Assembly: GCF_012295525.1 (NCBI RefSeq)
Contig: NZ_CP051167.1
Coordinates: 1,860,001 to 1,924,000 of the forward strand
Direction: 5' to 3'
From: Oxynema aestuarii AP17
GTDB lineage: Bacteria > Cyanobacteriota > Cyanobacteriia > Cyanobacteriales > Laspinemataceae
DNA: 64,000 bases
Position numbers and translations under genes: made by a program
In this document: in pieces, positions 8,677 to 19,500 of the stretch
How positions within the stretch are numbered: the first letter of the stretch is position 1
Layout: each line of letters begins with the position of its first letter
Notes under the pieces: model-generated
Databases searched by the model: none
Seen by the model: the letters and a program-made list of their open reading frames with translations, nothing else
What the model was told of the DNA's origin: nothing

Positions 8677-8782
8677 CTCAATTTGATTACTTCAGGACAT
8701 CGAGCGATTAACTTCAGCATCAATGAGGAGTGAAAAAAGAATCAAGATCCTAGAAACACCAGAGAAAATTGCTCGAAAGCCT

Positions 8783-8788
8783 TATAAT
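8783..8788 (+). promoter_or_regulatory. Candidate -10 box before the DUF1822-CHAT operon
   Basis: A perfect TATAAT lies 87 bp before the ATG of the DUF1822 gene in the divergent spacer. I see no matching -35 at the usual distance, so this is a weak call. Confidence 0.3.
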
Positions 8789-8874
8789 TAAAACGTTGTG
8801 GATTGAGGAGGGAAAAATTATTCTGGGAGATCCCAGATCGTTGAATCGATCGGGGGCTGGAGTTGGAGGGTTCA

Positions 8875-10086
8875 ATGCCGCAAAGAAAAAACATGACCTG
8901 GGGGGAAATTCCCAAGCAACGAGTGAGAAATTTTTTAGAAGTTCTGCTCGACAAGCACAATTATGCTGAAGATCTGCTCAGTGCAGAATGGCAAAGCCTC
9001 GACGGCGATCGCCATCGTTTATACGTCCATTACACGACGAAAACAAACTTAGTGCGTTTAAGCCGTGGCAATCGCTATCCGAGTATGAAACAAAAAGCAG
9101 AAATTCAAGATGCGATCGCCCATTTAGAAGAATTGCAAATTTTAACCGACCTGCGATCGGTAAAAACGGGAGCTAAAGCCGAAAAATTATCTTTTTATCT
9201 AGATTTACCGACGCGAAACTCGTCGGATATTTTAAATTTTATACTATGCCAAAAATGGCCGAATAAGTCTGTAGAGAAAACCAAGACTAAAGACCGTCAA
9301 TCGAACAGTACGAGTTTTGGAGATCGTAGCGATCGCCCGATCGCCGTTGCCAGTCCGGAATACGAAGCGATCGCGGAAATCGAACAATGGGGAAATCAAA
9401 CAATCATTCGATGGAGGATTAAATTTTCGGGCAGTGTAGACCAACTCACTCCGGAATCGATCGCTAAAATGCAGACTACAGTGCGCAAACTCGCGGGAGA
9501 TCGTTCTCAAAATATTATGGATATTCACGAAGGCTCGATCGTTATCGAATTTGAAGGCAGCGAAGCCGGATTTCGACGCATTCAAACCCTCTTAAATCGA
9601 GGCGAATTGACCGAGATTGAGGGATTCCCCATAGAAGCGGTAGAAGTCGTCCCTCAACCGATTCATTTAAGTCAATGGCAATCGAATCGTTGGCCGACAG
9701 GTTGGCAGGAACTTTCATCCTTACTAACTCCCTCACAATATCAATTTGCATTTGGGTGGCGATCGGGGTGGGAACCGGAAACGATCGCGGGACAAACGAT
9801 CGCGATCGCCGGAATTTCACTGGTATTGGCGATCGCCTCAGTCCGAGAAAGCAATAACCAAACTTCCATTCTATTACAACTGCATCCAACAGGAAACGAG
9901 GCAACTTTACCCGCTCATTTAGAATTAATTCTTCGCGATCGCACGGGACAAACCATTCTGACCACGGCAACCGAAAATAGCAACAGTAATATTTTGCAAC
10001 TAGAGATTAAAGGCCATCCTGGAGAAGAATTTACTCTGAATATTTCGCGAGAAAATGATACAATAACTAAACGGTTTGTCATCTAA
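8875..10086 (+). CDS. DUF1822 family protein, partner of CHAT protease
   Basis: 403 residues. The start is ATG 8875 because GGAGGG lies 4 bases before it; TTG 8863 would place that box inside the gene. Three parts are visible. Residues 1-110 (MTWGEIPKQRVRNFLE and following) form a compact N-terminal domain of the effector-associated type. Residues about 150-255 form an alpha/beta unit ending in EGSIVIEFEGSEAGFRRI, of the type seen in adaptor proteins of bacterial conflict systems (reminiscent of the TRADD-N-like fold, unverified). Residues about 260-403 are the DUF1822 domain with its GWQELSSLL start and FVI end. DUF1822 genes are commonly paired with CHAT genes in cyanobacteria. The CHAT gene starts 23 bp after this stop, so they are very likely co-transcribed. 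Predicted role: adaptor or regulator of the protease. Confidence 0.8.
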   Translation: MPQRKNMTWGEIPKQRVRNFLEVLLDKHNYAEDLLSAEWQSLDGDRHRLYVHYTTKTNLVRLSRGNRYPSMKQKAEIQDAIAHLEELQILTDLRSVKTGAKAEKLSFYLDLPTRNSSDILNFILCQKWPNKSVEKTKTKDRQSNSTSFGDRSDRPIAVASPEYEAIAEIEQWGNQTIIRWRIKFSGSVDQLTPESIAKMQTTVRKLAGDRSQNIMDIHEGSIVIEFEGSEAGFRRIQTLLNRGELTEIEGFPIEAVEVVPQPIHLSQWQSNRWPTGWQELSSLLTPSQYQFAFGWRSGWEPETIAGQTIAIAGISLVLAIASVRESNNQTSILLQLHPTGNEATLPAHLELILRDRTGQTILTTATENSNSNILQLEIKGHPGEEFTLNISRENDTITKRFVI

Positions 10087-10109
10087 ATCACCCCAGTCCC
10101 GAAAAGCTG

Positions 10110-12290
10110 ATGGCGAAGTTAGTCATACTGATGTTGCAAGACGGCAACTTCGATCGAGGATTTCAAGCCCTCTTACAAATTCGGGGTGACAACCCGCCGA
10201 CGGAAACGCAAATTCAAATCCCCGGAACCCTACCGCCAGCACCAGAAATTCCGGCATTGCTCGATCGATGGCGGTCTAGCTTTCGATCGCTCAACATGGC
10301 TCGCATCGAAGCGATTTCAACTCAAATAGTCAGACCCGACCCGCAGGTCGCTGGCGAGTTAGCCGATCGCCTAAATGAATGGCTCAATTCCGGGGATAAA
10401 AAATGGCGACAAATTCGCGATTTACTACTACAAAATAGTCACGAACAACTCCGCATTCTCCTAGAAACCGAAGATATTCACTTACGGCGTTTACCGTGGC
10501 AGGCTTGGGATTTATTTTCGACGGGGAATTACAAACAAACCGATCTGGCGTTCAGTCCGCGCAGCTACCAACAACCGCAGCCCTCTTTTTCTCAAAGTCA
10601 AGCGGTCAGAGTTTTAGCGGTTTTTGGATATGCAAAACATCTGAAATTGGAACTGGATCGACAAGTTTTAGAAGACTTGGGCGATCGCCAAGCAGACATC
10701 GAGATTTTGCAACAGCCGTCTGCGGAAGAACTGCGCCACTTATTGCGTCAAAAAAGCTGGCATGTTTTCTTTTTTGCCGGACATTCACAAAGTGACGCCA
10801 ATGGAGAAATCGGCAAATTCAAGCTCAATGAAAGGGAGTGGATGGAAATTGTCGATTTAAAAAACTCTCTAGATTGGGCCATTAATAAAAATGGATTGCA
10901 ATTAGCCATTTTCAACTCTTGCGACGGCTTGGGATTGGCGAATCAACTGGCACAATTGCACTTACCGCAAAGCATTGTCATGCGCGAACCCGTCCCCGAC
11001 GAAGTCGCGACCCAATTTTTACAAGAATTTCTTAGAGCTTTTGCGAATCGCGAGTCTTTTTACGTCTCCGTTCGCTATGCGAGAGGAGCTTTAGAAGATA
11101 CCTTTCACCATCAGTATCCTGGGGTAAGTTGGTTACCCGTAATTTGCCAAAATCCGGCAGGAATTCCCCCCCATTGGGAGGGATGGTTAAACCCCCAAAG
11201 ATCGACCGTCAATTCGCCCGTCAATGTCGATGGTTTTCCTCCGCTAACGGTCACTCGCGAGCAAAGTGACGCAGCGATCGATCGCGCGGCGATCGCGCGA
11301 TCGCCATTGACGCCAAAACAATTAATTGAAATCGGATTTAGTTTATCTGTCATTAGTACTGTATCATTATTAGCCAGTTATGTTTGGGGAACGAGCGATC
11401 CTTGGATTCAAACCTTTGGCGATCGCGGTTGGACGATCGAAATGGCGCGGGGAATGCTTTTAATTGTCGGCATTATTTATTTAATAGGGACGAAGTTTTC
11501 CCGAGAAGCTGCCGAAGTTTTTGCCTTTCGTTCTCCGTCAAACGATCCGTATGAAATTTTGAACTTATTTCGCTGGTTTGTGAGAGTCTTTTCTTTCGCG
11601 ATCGCTATTTTATTATTAGATCACCATCTGTGGACGGGACCGGAAGAACTTAAATCTCTCGTGGAATCGACCGGGAGTGATTGGTTAAATTATCGCCTAC
11701 CCTATTTATTGTATTTACCCTATTCAACCATTAACTTTGCCTTGACCGTCTGGTTATTTGCTGGAGGGAGTTATGCAGCGATCGAAGATTTGCTCGACCT
11801 GCGATCGCAAAGTCTCAATTTAAAAAATAAACTCGAACTGATTAACGAAGAAAATGTTAAAGACGATCGAGCGTGTCAATATATTTTAGATGCATTTAAA
11901 ATCTATTGTTACGACGTCATTTATTTAGCAAAGCGCTATACTTCACTGTTTTCTGGATTGGCGACGGCGATTTTATTTGAAACGATCGCCAGTCGTTCCG
12001 TGTTCGGTCAAGATACCTTATCGGAATCGGCGAAAGCCTGGTTTTGGGTCGGTGCGATCGTGGTGGCGATCGTTTTACTCATTATTTTTTGGGGATTTTC
12101 CCATTATGAAACCGTGTTTCAGCAGACCTCTCATTGTTTATCTAAATTTGAGGTAAATTATCAACAGTTTGAAAAAGAAAATAATTCCTTTAATGTTTTA
12201 AGACGGATTAGCCGTTCTAATTTGAGTATGTATTTAGGTGTCTTGATGTTTTTAATTTCGATCGGCCTGATGTTTTGGTTGCCCGTTTAG
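10110..12290 (+). CDS. CHAT (caspase-like) domain protease with C-terminal multi-pass membrane region
   Basis: 726 residues. The N-terminal 150 residues are helical (LLDRWRSSFRSL, EQLRILLETEDIHLRRLPW) and of the form that usually precedes CHAT domains. The CHAT peptidase covers about 160-365. Its dyad is visible: His225 in FFFAGHS and Cys271 in AIFNSCDG. After about 400 residues come six or seven hydrophobic helices (around 408-430, 445-465, 490-510, 535-560, 620-640, 650-672, 708-726) with a cytosolic loop near 565-615. A membrane-tethered caspase-like protease fits a regulated-death or stress effector that acts at the membrane when activated. It sits in an operon with the DUF1822 gene. A STAND ATPase upstream on the same strand could be a sensor, but this link is inferred only from proximity. 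Confidence 0.85.
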   Translation: MAKLVILMLQDGNFDRGFQALLQIRGDNPPTETQIQIPGTLPPAPEIPALLDRWRSSFRSLNMARIEAISTQIVRPDPQVAGELADRLNEWLNSGDKKWRQIRDLLLQNSHEQLRILLETEDIHLRRLPWQAWDLFSTGNYKQTDLAFSPRSYQQPQPSFSQSQAVRVLAVFGYAKHLKLELDRQVLEDLGDRQADIEILQQPSAEELRHLLRQKSWHVFFFAGHSQSDANGEIGKFKLNEREWMEIVDLKNSLDWAINKNGLQLAIFNSCDGLGLANQLAQLHLPQSIVMREPVPDEVATQFLQEFLRAFANRESFYVSVRYARGALEDTFHHQYPGVSWLPVICQNPAGIPPHWEGWLNPQRSTVNSPVNVDGFPPLTVTREQSDAAIDRAAIARSPLTPKQLIEIGFSLSVISTVSLLASYVWGTSDPWIQTFGDRGWTIEMARGMLLIVGIIYLIGTKFSREAAEVFAFRSPSNDPYEILNLFRWFVRVFSFAIAILLLDHHLWTGPEELKSLVESTGSDWLNYRLPYLLYLPYSTINFALTVWLFAGGSYAAIEDLLDLRSQSLNLKNKLELINEENVKDDRACQYILDAFKIYCYDVIYLAKRYTSLFSGLATAILFETIASRSVFGQDTLSESAKAWFWVGAIVVAIVLLIIFWGFSHYETVFQQTSHCLSKFEVNYQQFEKENNSFNVLRRISRSNLSMYLGVLMFLISIGLMFWLPV

Positions 12291-12370
12291 TTTGGAGATT
12301 TTCAAGGCTAAAAGAATGACAAAATGAGGGAGCGTACCTTACAATTGCGAGAGATGTTATCAATGAAACA

Positions 12371-12907
12371 ATGGTTAAGATCGTCCGCAGGAAGGTAACT
12401 TCACCAGAAGCTCAATTACTGCTAAAAGAAATCCAAAAAACTCCTTATATTGTGGGATATTCTTATAAAGAATGGAGAGAAGCAGAGAATATCCGGGTTG
12501 CTGAAGATAGTCACGGCAATCTGATGGGGGTCAGTTTAAATATTGACTTTGGTAAAAATTGGACGAAAATCGCCGTTTTGTACGTGCGCGAAGCCAATCG
12601 AGGGCGTGGAATTGGCAAACGGTTATTTTATAGTGCTTTTGAGGAGGCGATCGCCCGCAAGCGTCATGTTTATACAATTAGTAGCAATCCGATGGTGATT
12701 AAAATGATGGCGGATTTAGAATTTACCACTTTCTCAAGTTTGTTGAATTTTCCGAAAGCTTATCAGTCTGAAAGAAGGCTCATTTATATTCACATGTTAG
12801 CATGGTTGGCGAATCTGTATAGAATCAAAGAAATGATGAGAAAACATTGGATTTACGACGAAGAAGAACAGTTTATTTATGGGATTCACCGATCGTCTTC
12901 GCGATGA
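12371..12907 (+). CDS. GNAT-family N-acetyltransferase
   Basis: 178 residues. The GNAT core is visible: a beta strand (IAVLYV) followed by motif A, REANRGRGIGKRLF (about residues 74-87), which binds the acetyl-CoA pyrophosphate. The C-terminal part (HMLAWLANLYRIKEMMRKHW) is longer than a minimal GNAT and has no obvious match. Substrate unknown. It lies 80 bp after the CHAT gene, same strand, so co-expression is possible. The base composition is more AT-rich than the large kinase that follows. Confidence 0.75.
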   Translation: MVKIVRRKVTSPEAQLLLKEIQKTPYIVGYSYKEWREAENIRVAEDSHGNLMGVSLNIDFGKNWTKIAVLYVREANRGRGIGKRLFYSAFEEAIARKRHVYTISSNPMVIKMMADLEFTTFSSLLNFPKAYQSERRLIYIHMLAWLANLYRIKEMMRKHWIYDEEEQFIYGIHRSSSR

Positions 12908-13513
12908 AATGAGATCGGAAAGAACAGTCAAAGGTATCGGATTGAAACGATTCCAATTGCAAGGGTCTAACCCGGTGGATGGGAAGGGCTGAGGGGAGCC
13001 AATAAAATCGAATGTGAGGTTTTTGAGGCGAACCCTTTAAATCGATCGATATTGTAGATAAAACCGATCTGGATGTCGGCGGAACGTACCCGGTTCGAGA
13101 TCGCCTTAAGCCTTTGCCACGGTAGCCGTTCCTTAGGATCGATCGCGCCGTCGGGGAATGTTCGCGAGAGGCGATCGCTCGAAGTCCCCTCCGACCTGCG
13201 CGCGGCGATCGTTCGGATCGACTTACAACAAGTGGCGGATTTCATTTCAGAAATCAAAAGTTATAATAGTTGCTTGGCAGAACAGTTAGAAAGCTGAGTT
13301 TTTCAACTTGAATATGCCAAAATGCTCAAACTGATTCAATCTGAAAATAAAAGAGATTGAGCGGGGGTTCGACCTTCGATCGCGATCGCCATCCGTCCGA
13401 GCGACTCGACCCCCCACCGCACCTGCGAGGCTAAAGCGATCGCCCCACTCTTTAAAATCGAGACAAAATCGAAACAAATTTAAGACAGTAAAAAGGGGAA
13501 AACGGCAAGAGGA
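12908..13513. other. Intergenic region, nothing supported
   Basis: About 600 bp between the GNAT gene and the giant kinase. It contains several HIP1 sites. A 74-codon open frame (13073-13297) has no recognisable family or ribosome-binding site and a HIP1-shaped composition, so I do not call it. The promoter of the kinase should lie at the right end but no clear -35/-10 pair stands out. Confidence 0.5.
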
Positions 13514-16500
13514 ATGGCGCAAACTGCGGAGTCGGTAAACCAGGGAATGGCTAATATTTTAATCGTAGACGATACGATCGATAGTTTGCGGTTGTTAACC
13601 ACCGTTTTAGAGGAACGTGGTTACGTGACGAGACCTCTCCTCGATGGCAAAATGGCGCTGGAAGCGGCGCGGATCGAGCCTCCCGACTTGATTTTACTCG
13701 ATATCATGATGCCCGAACTGGACGGATATCAAGTTTGCACGCAACTGAAAGCCGATCCCCAAACCGAAAAAATTCCGATTATTTTTATCAGTGCCAAAGG
13801 CGACACGTTCGATATTGTCAAAGGGTTATCCTTGGGAGCGGTCGATTATATTACCAAACCCTTTAAAATTGAAGAAGTGCTGGCGCGGGTCGAAAATCAA
13901 CTGAAGATTTGGCGCTTGCAGAAACAATTAGAAGGCAAAAATCTCAAACTGCAAAAAGAGATTCGCGATCGCCGACGGGCGCAAGACTACTTACGCAAAA
14001 GTACGCGCCAACTGCGAGACCAAAACCGAATTTTAACGAGACTGGCCAAAAATCGCGCCCTGCAAGAGGGAGACTTGCCCGGTGCCTTGCGCGAAATTGC
14101 CAAAACCACGGGGATGCATCTCGACATCGAACGAACCACCATTTGGCTCTACGACGAAGGGCGCACGGCGATCGAATGCGTGGAACTGTTCGAGCGCGAT
14201 CGCGGCTCCTCGAACCCCCAACTGACCTTGAGCGTGGCGGACTATCCGGCCTATTTCCAAGCCTTAGAAGCCGAAGAACCGATCCTCGCCCCCAACGCTG
14301 CCGAGAACGCCCAGACCGCCGAATTTGCGGAGAACTACTTACAACCGTTTGGTATTGTCTCGACCCTCGACACCCCGATTCGTCTCGGGGGTGAAACCGT
14401 GGGGATTTTGTGCCTCGAAAGCGTCGGTTGCCCTCGCCAGTGGAACTTGCAAGAGGAAATGTTCGCCCGCTCGATCGCCGATTTAATCGCCCTGGCGATC
14501 GAAGCCCGGGCGCGTTACGAGGCGCAAAAGGCGTTAAAACGGGAGCTGGAAGCCTCCCAACTGCTGCGGCAAATCACCGAAGCGATTCGCGCCCAACTCA
14601 ATTTAGGGCAACTGTTGAAGACCGCCGCCAGTCAGATCGGGCCAGCCTTCGGGGTGAGTCGGGCGTCAATTTTGTTGTACGTCGAGGAACCGACGCCGCA
14701 ACTGACGGTTTTGGGAGAATATTTGGAACCCGGGTGGGAAGATTCCCTTTTAAATCTGCACGTTCCCATCGAAGGGAACGCCCACGCCGAGGCGGTATTA
14801 GCTAGCGATCGCGCGATCGCCTGTCCCGACGTCGAACACAATCCCCTGTTCGATAACGTCCGCCAGATTACCCGCACCCACCAGATGCGATCGATGTTGA
14901 CCGTGCGAACCTCCTACCAGGGAAAAGCAAACGGAATCGTCAGCTTGCACCAATGCGATCGCCTGCGCCAGTGGAGTACGGAAGAGATCGAACTGCTCCA
15001 AGCGATCGCCGCCCAACTCGGAATCGCGATCGCCCAAGCACAACTACTCGAACAGGAAAAACAAGCGCGGGCCGAGCGCGATCGCCAAAATCAGCAACTC
15101 GAAGCAGAAATTCGCCAACGCCAACACCTGCAAGACGCCCTCACTCACAGCGAAGAAAAATATCGCGCCCTGGTCGAAACCTCCCAAGACGCGATCTGGT
15201 ATTGCGACCTCGACGGTCGCTATACCTTCGTCAACCCCGCGATCCAGAAGATCTACGGCTACGAACCCGAAGAGACAATCGGACGGGACTGGTTAGAATT
15301 TACCGCCCCGGAACGACAGGAGCGCGATCGCGAGATCTTCCAACGTTTGGCCGACGGGGAATCCGTATTTCAGTACGAAACCACCCATCTCGACCGACAC
15401 GGACGCAAAATCGAGTTATTGGTCAACGCGACGCCCGTGCGCGATCGTCGAGGACAGCTCCAGGAGATCGCCGGAAGCACCTCCAACATCAGCAAACGCA
15501 AACAAGCCGAAACCGACATCCTCTGGGCCAAAGAGCTGCTTCAAAGCATCTTCGACAAATCGGCGGACGCCCTGTTTCTCGTCAACCCGAACACCGGACG
15601 GGTCACCGACTGCAACCGCCGCGCCCTCGAACTATTTGAAGTCGAAGATAAAAACGACTTAATCGGGATCGAAGGTCACACCCTCCAAAAACACCAATTT
15701 TCTGCCGAACAACTCCAGGTCATTTACCGAGAAGTCACCGCGACGGGCATCTGGTCTCAGGAAATAGAATATATCAGCCGCAAAGGCCGCTTCTTTTGGG
15801 GAAACCTCGCCGCCACTCAAATCCTCGTCGGTGGCGAACGGTTCAACTTAGTGCGCGTCACCGACATTACCGAGCGCAAACAACGAGAACGGGCCTTAGC
15901 CTTGATGGTCGAAGGAACCGCCGCCGCCACAGGTCGAGACTTTTTCTATGCCTGCGTTCGCTACTTGGCCCAAGTGCTCGACGTTCGCTACGCCGCCATT
16001 TCCCAATGCGTCGATGGCTCCGAACTCGGACGCATCCGCACCCTAGCCTTTTGGTCCGGAGAAACTTGGGAAGAGAACGTCGAATACGACATCGCCGGAA
16101 CCCCTTGTCAGGACGTGATCGCAGGGGAAAAGCGCTACTATCCCGATTCCGTACAACAATCTTTTCCCGAAGACCTCTATTTCGCCCATTGCGGGGTGCA
16201 GTCTTATTTAGGTTGGCCGTTGAAAGACTCCACCGGAAAAGTTTTGGGACTGCTGGCGGTCTTTGACGTGCGTCCCATGGCTGCCGACCCGGGACGAGAG
16301 TCGATTTTGAGGATTTTTGCCGCCCGCGCCGCCGCCGAACTGGAACGGCAGCAAGCAGAGGAAGCCTTACGCAAGAGCGAACAGAGATTCCGGGTGCTGT
16401 TCGAGTCGAGCTTTCAGTTTTCCGGTTTACTGCAACCGGACGGCACCTTAATGGCGGCCAATCAGACCTCGTTGCAGTTTATCGGTTTGGACGACGATCG

Positions 16501-19500
16501 CTCCTTGGTGGGTTTGTCCTTTTGGGAAACGCCGTGGTGGTTGCCCAGTCCGGGAGACGAGGCGCCCTCTGGCGGGAAATTGACGTCGAAACAGCGCCAA
16601 TTGCAATCGGCGATCGCCCGGGCGGCGACGGGAAAGATCGTCCGTTACGAAGTCGAAATCGTCGGGAAAACAGGAGAGGCGATCGTCCTCGATTTTTCGA
16701 TCGAGCCGATCGCCGACGAAAGCGGACGAGTGGTGCTGTTGTTGCCGGAAGGGCGCGACATCACCGATCGCAAGCGGGCGGAAGACGCCTTATTACAAAG
16801 TCAGCGCTTTGTACGTCGGATTGCAGAAGCGTCCCCCAATCTTTTATATATTTACGACTTAATCGAGCATTGCTTGATTTATACCAATCGAGATTTTGGC
16901 CTGTCGCTCGATCGAATGCAGGGGGGTGAAAGGCCCAGTGCGTTCTGGGAACGAGCGATCCATCCCGACGACCTGGGGAATTATTTAGCTCACCTAGAAC
17001 AGTTCGAGAGAGCGGAAGATGGGGAAGTTTTCGAGATCGAGTATCGGGTTCGCGATCGCTCCGGAGCGTGGCGCACCTGGATCGCGCGCGAAACCCTGTT
17101 TGCGAGGACGGCGGACGGTCGAGTGCAGCAAATTTTAGGCACGGCGACGGACATCACCGATCGCAAGCAAGGCGAGTTAGAACTGCGCTTGGCGAAAGAG
17201 CGCTTGCAATACTTGCTGACCGCTTCTCCGGCGATGGTTTTTAGCTCCAAGGCGGACGGCAATTACGAGATGACCTTCCTCAGCGACAACATCACCGAAA
17301 TTTTCGGTTACCGACCCGAGGAATTTCTCGAAGATCCGCAATTGTGGCCGAGCCGCATTCATCCCGAAGATCGCGAGCGAATTTTCCGAGACTTGCAGCA
17401 GTTGTTCGAGTCCGATCGCCACACTCACGAGTATCGCTTTCGTTCCAAAGATGGCCACTATCGCTGGATTCAAAATCAGATGCGGCTGATTCGCGATCGC
17501 GACGGCCAACCCCTCGAAATCGTCGGTTACGGTGCCGATATCAGCGATCGTAAACTCGCCGAACTCTCTTTAGAAGAGAGTCGGCGCCGCTATCAAACCC
17601 TCGCCGAAGTTTCTCCCGTCTGTATTTTTCACGCGGATCGCGAGGGACACTGTACCTACATCAACCGCCGTTGGCAGGAGATGACGGGAGTTCCCGCAGA
17701 AAAAATTCTCGGCGACGGCTGGCTGAGCTACGTCCACGACGAAGACCGGGAATGGGTGCATCGGCAATGGCTGCACGCCTACCGCGATCGCACCCCCTGG
17801 AAAGCCGAACTGCGGGTGGTCTGTCCGGAGCGCCCGGTGCTGACGATCGTCGCTCAAGCGGTGCCGGAAATTGACGAAGACGGCGCCCCAGTCGGCTACG
17901 TCGGCACCCTCAGCGATATCAGCGAGCGCAAATTAGCCGAAGAAGCCTTGCGCGAAAGCGCCCGACGGGAACGGGCGATCGCCCAAGCGATCCAGCGAAT
18001 GCGCGAAACCCTGGATTTCGATCGGATCTTCGACGCCACCACCGAAGAACTCCGCCATCTGTTGAACTGCGATCGCGTCGTCATCTATCGCTTCAACGGC
18101 GATCGCTCGATCCGCGCGATCGCCGAATCGGTAAGCGACCCCGCCCTCGCCTTGCTCGCCGACGAACCGACCGCCGAATCCGTCATTCCCTCGGGACCGG
18201 AACTGGGGGTGCATCGCAGCGACGCCGAGCAGTTTTTCGCCGCCGAAGGGGTTACCCCCCATCAAGACTGGTGCTATCGGGCGATCGCCGATACGGAAAC
18301 GGCCCCACTGCCTCCCGAAGACCGCGACGCCTTAAATCGCCTGAGCGCCCGCGCTTACATCGCCGTGGCTATTTTCTGCGGTCCGCGACTGTGGGGGCTG
18401 CTCGCCACCTATCAAAATCGCGAACCGCGCCAGTGGAAAGCATCGGAAATTAACACGATCGTGCCGATCTCGATTCAGTTGGGGGTGGCCCTGCAACAAG
18501 CGCAACTGCTCGACCAAACCAAACAACAGTCCGCCGCCTTGGAACGGGCCGCGATCGCCGCCGACGCCGCCAACCGCGCCAAAAGCGAATTTCTCGCCGC
18601 CATGAGTCACGAACTGCGAACCCCCCTCAACGCCATCCTCGGCTTTACCCAACTCATGAGCCGCGATCGCAGTTTGAACCCCACCCAACACGAGCAACTG
18701 AGCATTATCAACCGTGCGGGGGAGCATCTGCTCGAATTAATCGACGACATTTTAGAAATGTCCAAAATCGAAGCGGGACGCACGGGACTCTCTTGCACTC
18801 CCTTCGATTCGATCCGCCTCTTACGGGCTTTAGAAGAAATGTTACGGCTCAAAGCCGAACACAAACACTTACAATTCGAGGTCGAGATCGCCCCGAACAC
18901 GCCGCGCTACGTTCGCGGGGATCCAGGAAAATTGCGTCAGGTCTTGTTAAATATCCTCGGCAACGCGATCAAATTTACGGAAACGGGAACGATCCGCTTA
19001 GAAGTCGAACCCCGCGCCTTCGAGGGGGATCCCGAAACCCCCGGCCCTTGTCGGATCCGCTTCCAAATCGCCGATAGCGGACCGGGAATCGCCCCGGAAG
19101 AACTCGACGACCTCTTTAAACCGTTCGTGCAAACCGCTTCCGGGCGCAAGTCCCAACAGGGAACCGGGTTGGGCTTGCCGATTTCGCAAAAATTCGTGCG
19201 GCTGATGGGAGGGGACATCGAGGTGGAATCTACCGTCGGCGTCGGTAGCGTGTTTCGCTTTGAAATCGACCTCGATCGCGTCGAACCCAGCAGCGTCGGC
19301 GAACCGCCTTCCCGGCGAGAGGCGATCGGCTTGGAACCGGGACAGCCGGAATATCGCATTTTGGTCGCCGACGATCGCCCGGACAGCCGTCTGTGGTTGG
19401 TGACGCTCTTGCGCGAAATCGGCTTTCAAGTCTGCGAGGCGCAAAATGGAACCGAGGCGATCGCCATCTGGCAACGCTGGCGACCGCAAGCGATCTTGAT

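Noticed and set aside
13073-13297. 74-codon open frame in the spacer before the giant kinase
   Set aside because: No family resemblance, no ribosome-binding site and HIP1-driven composition.
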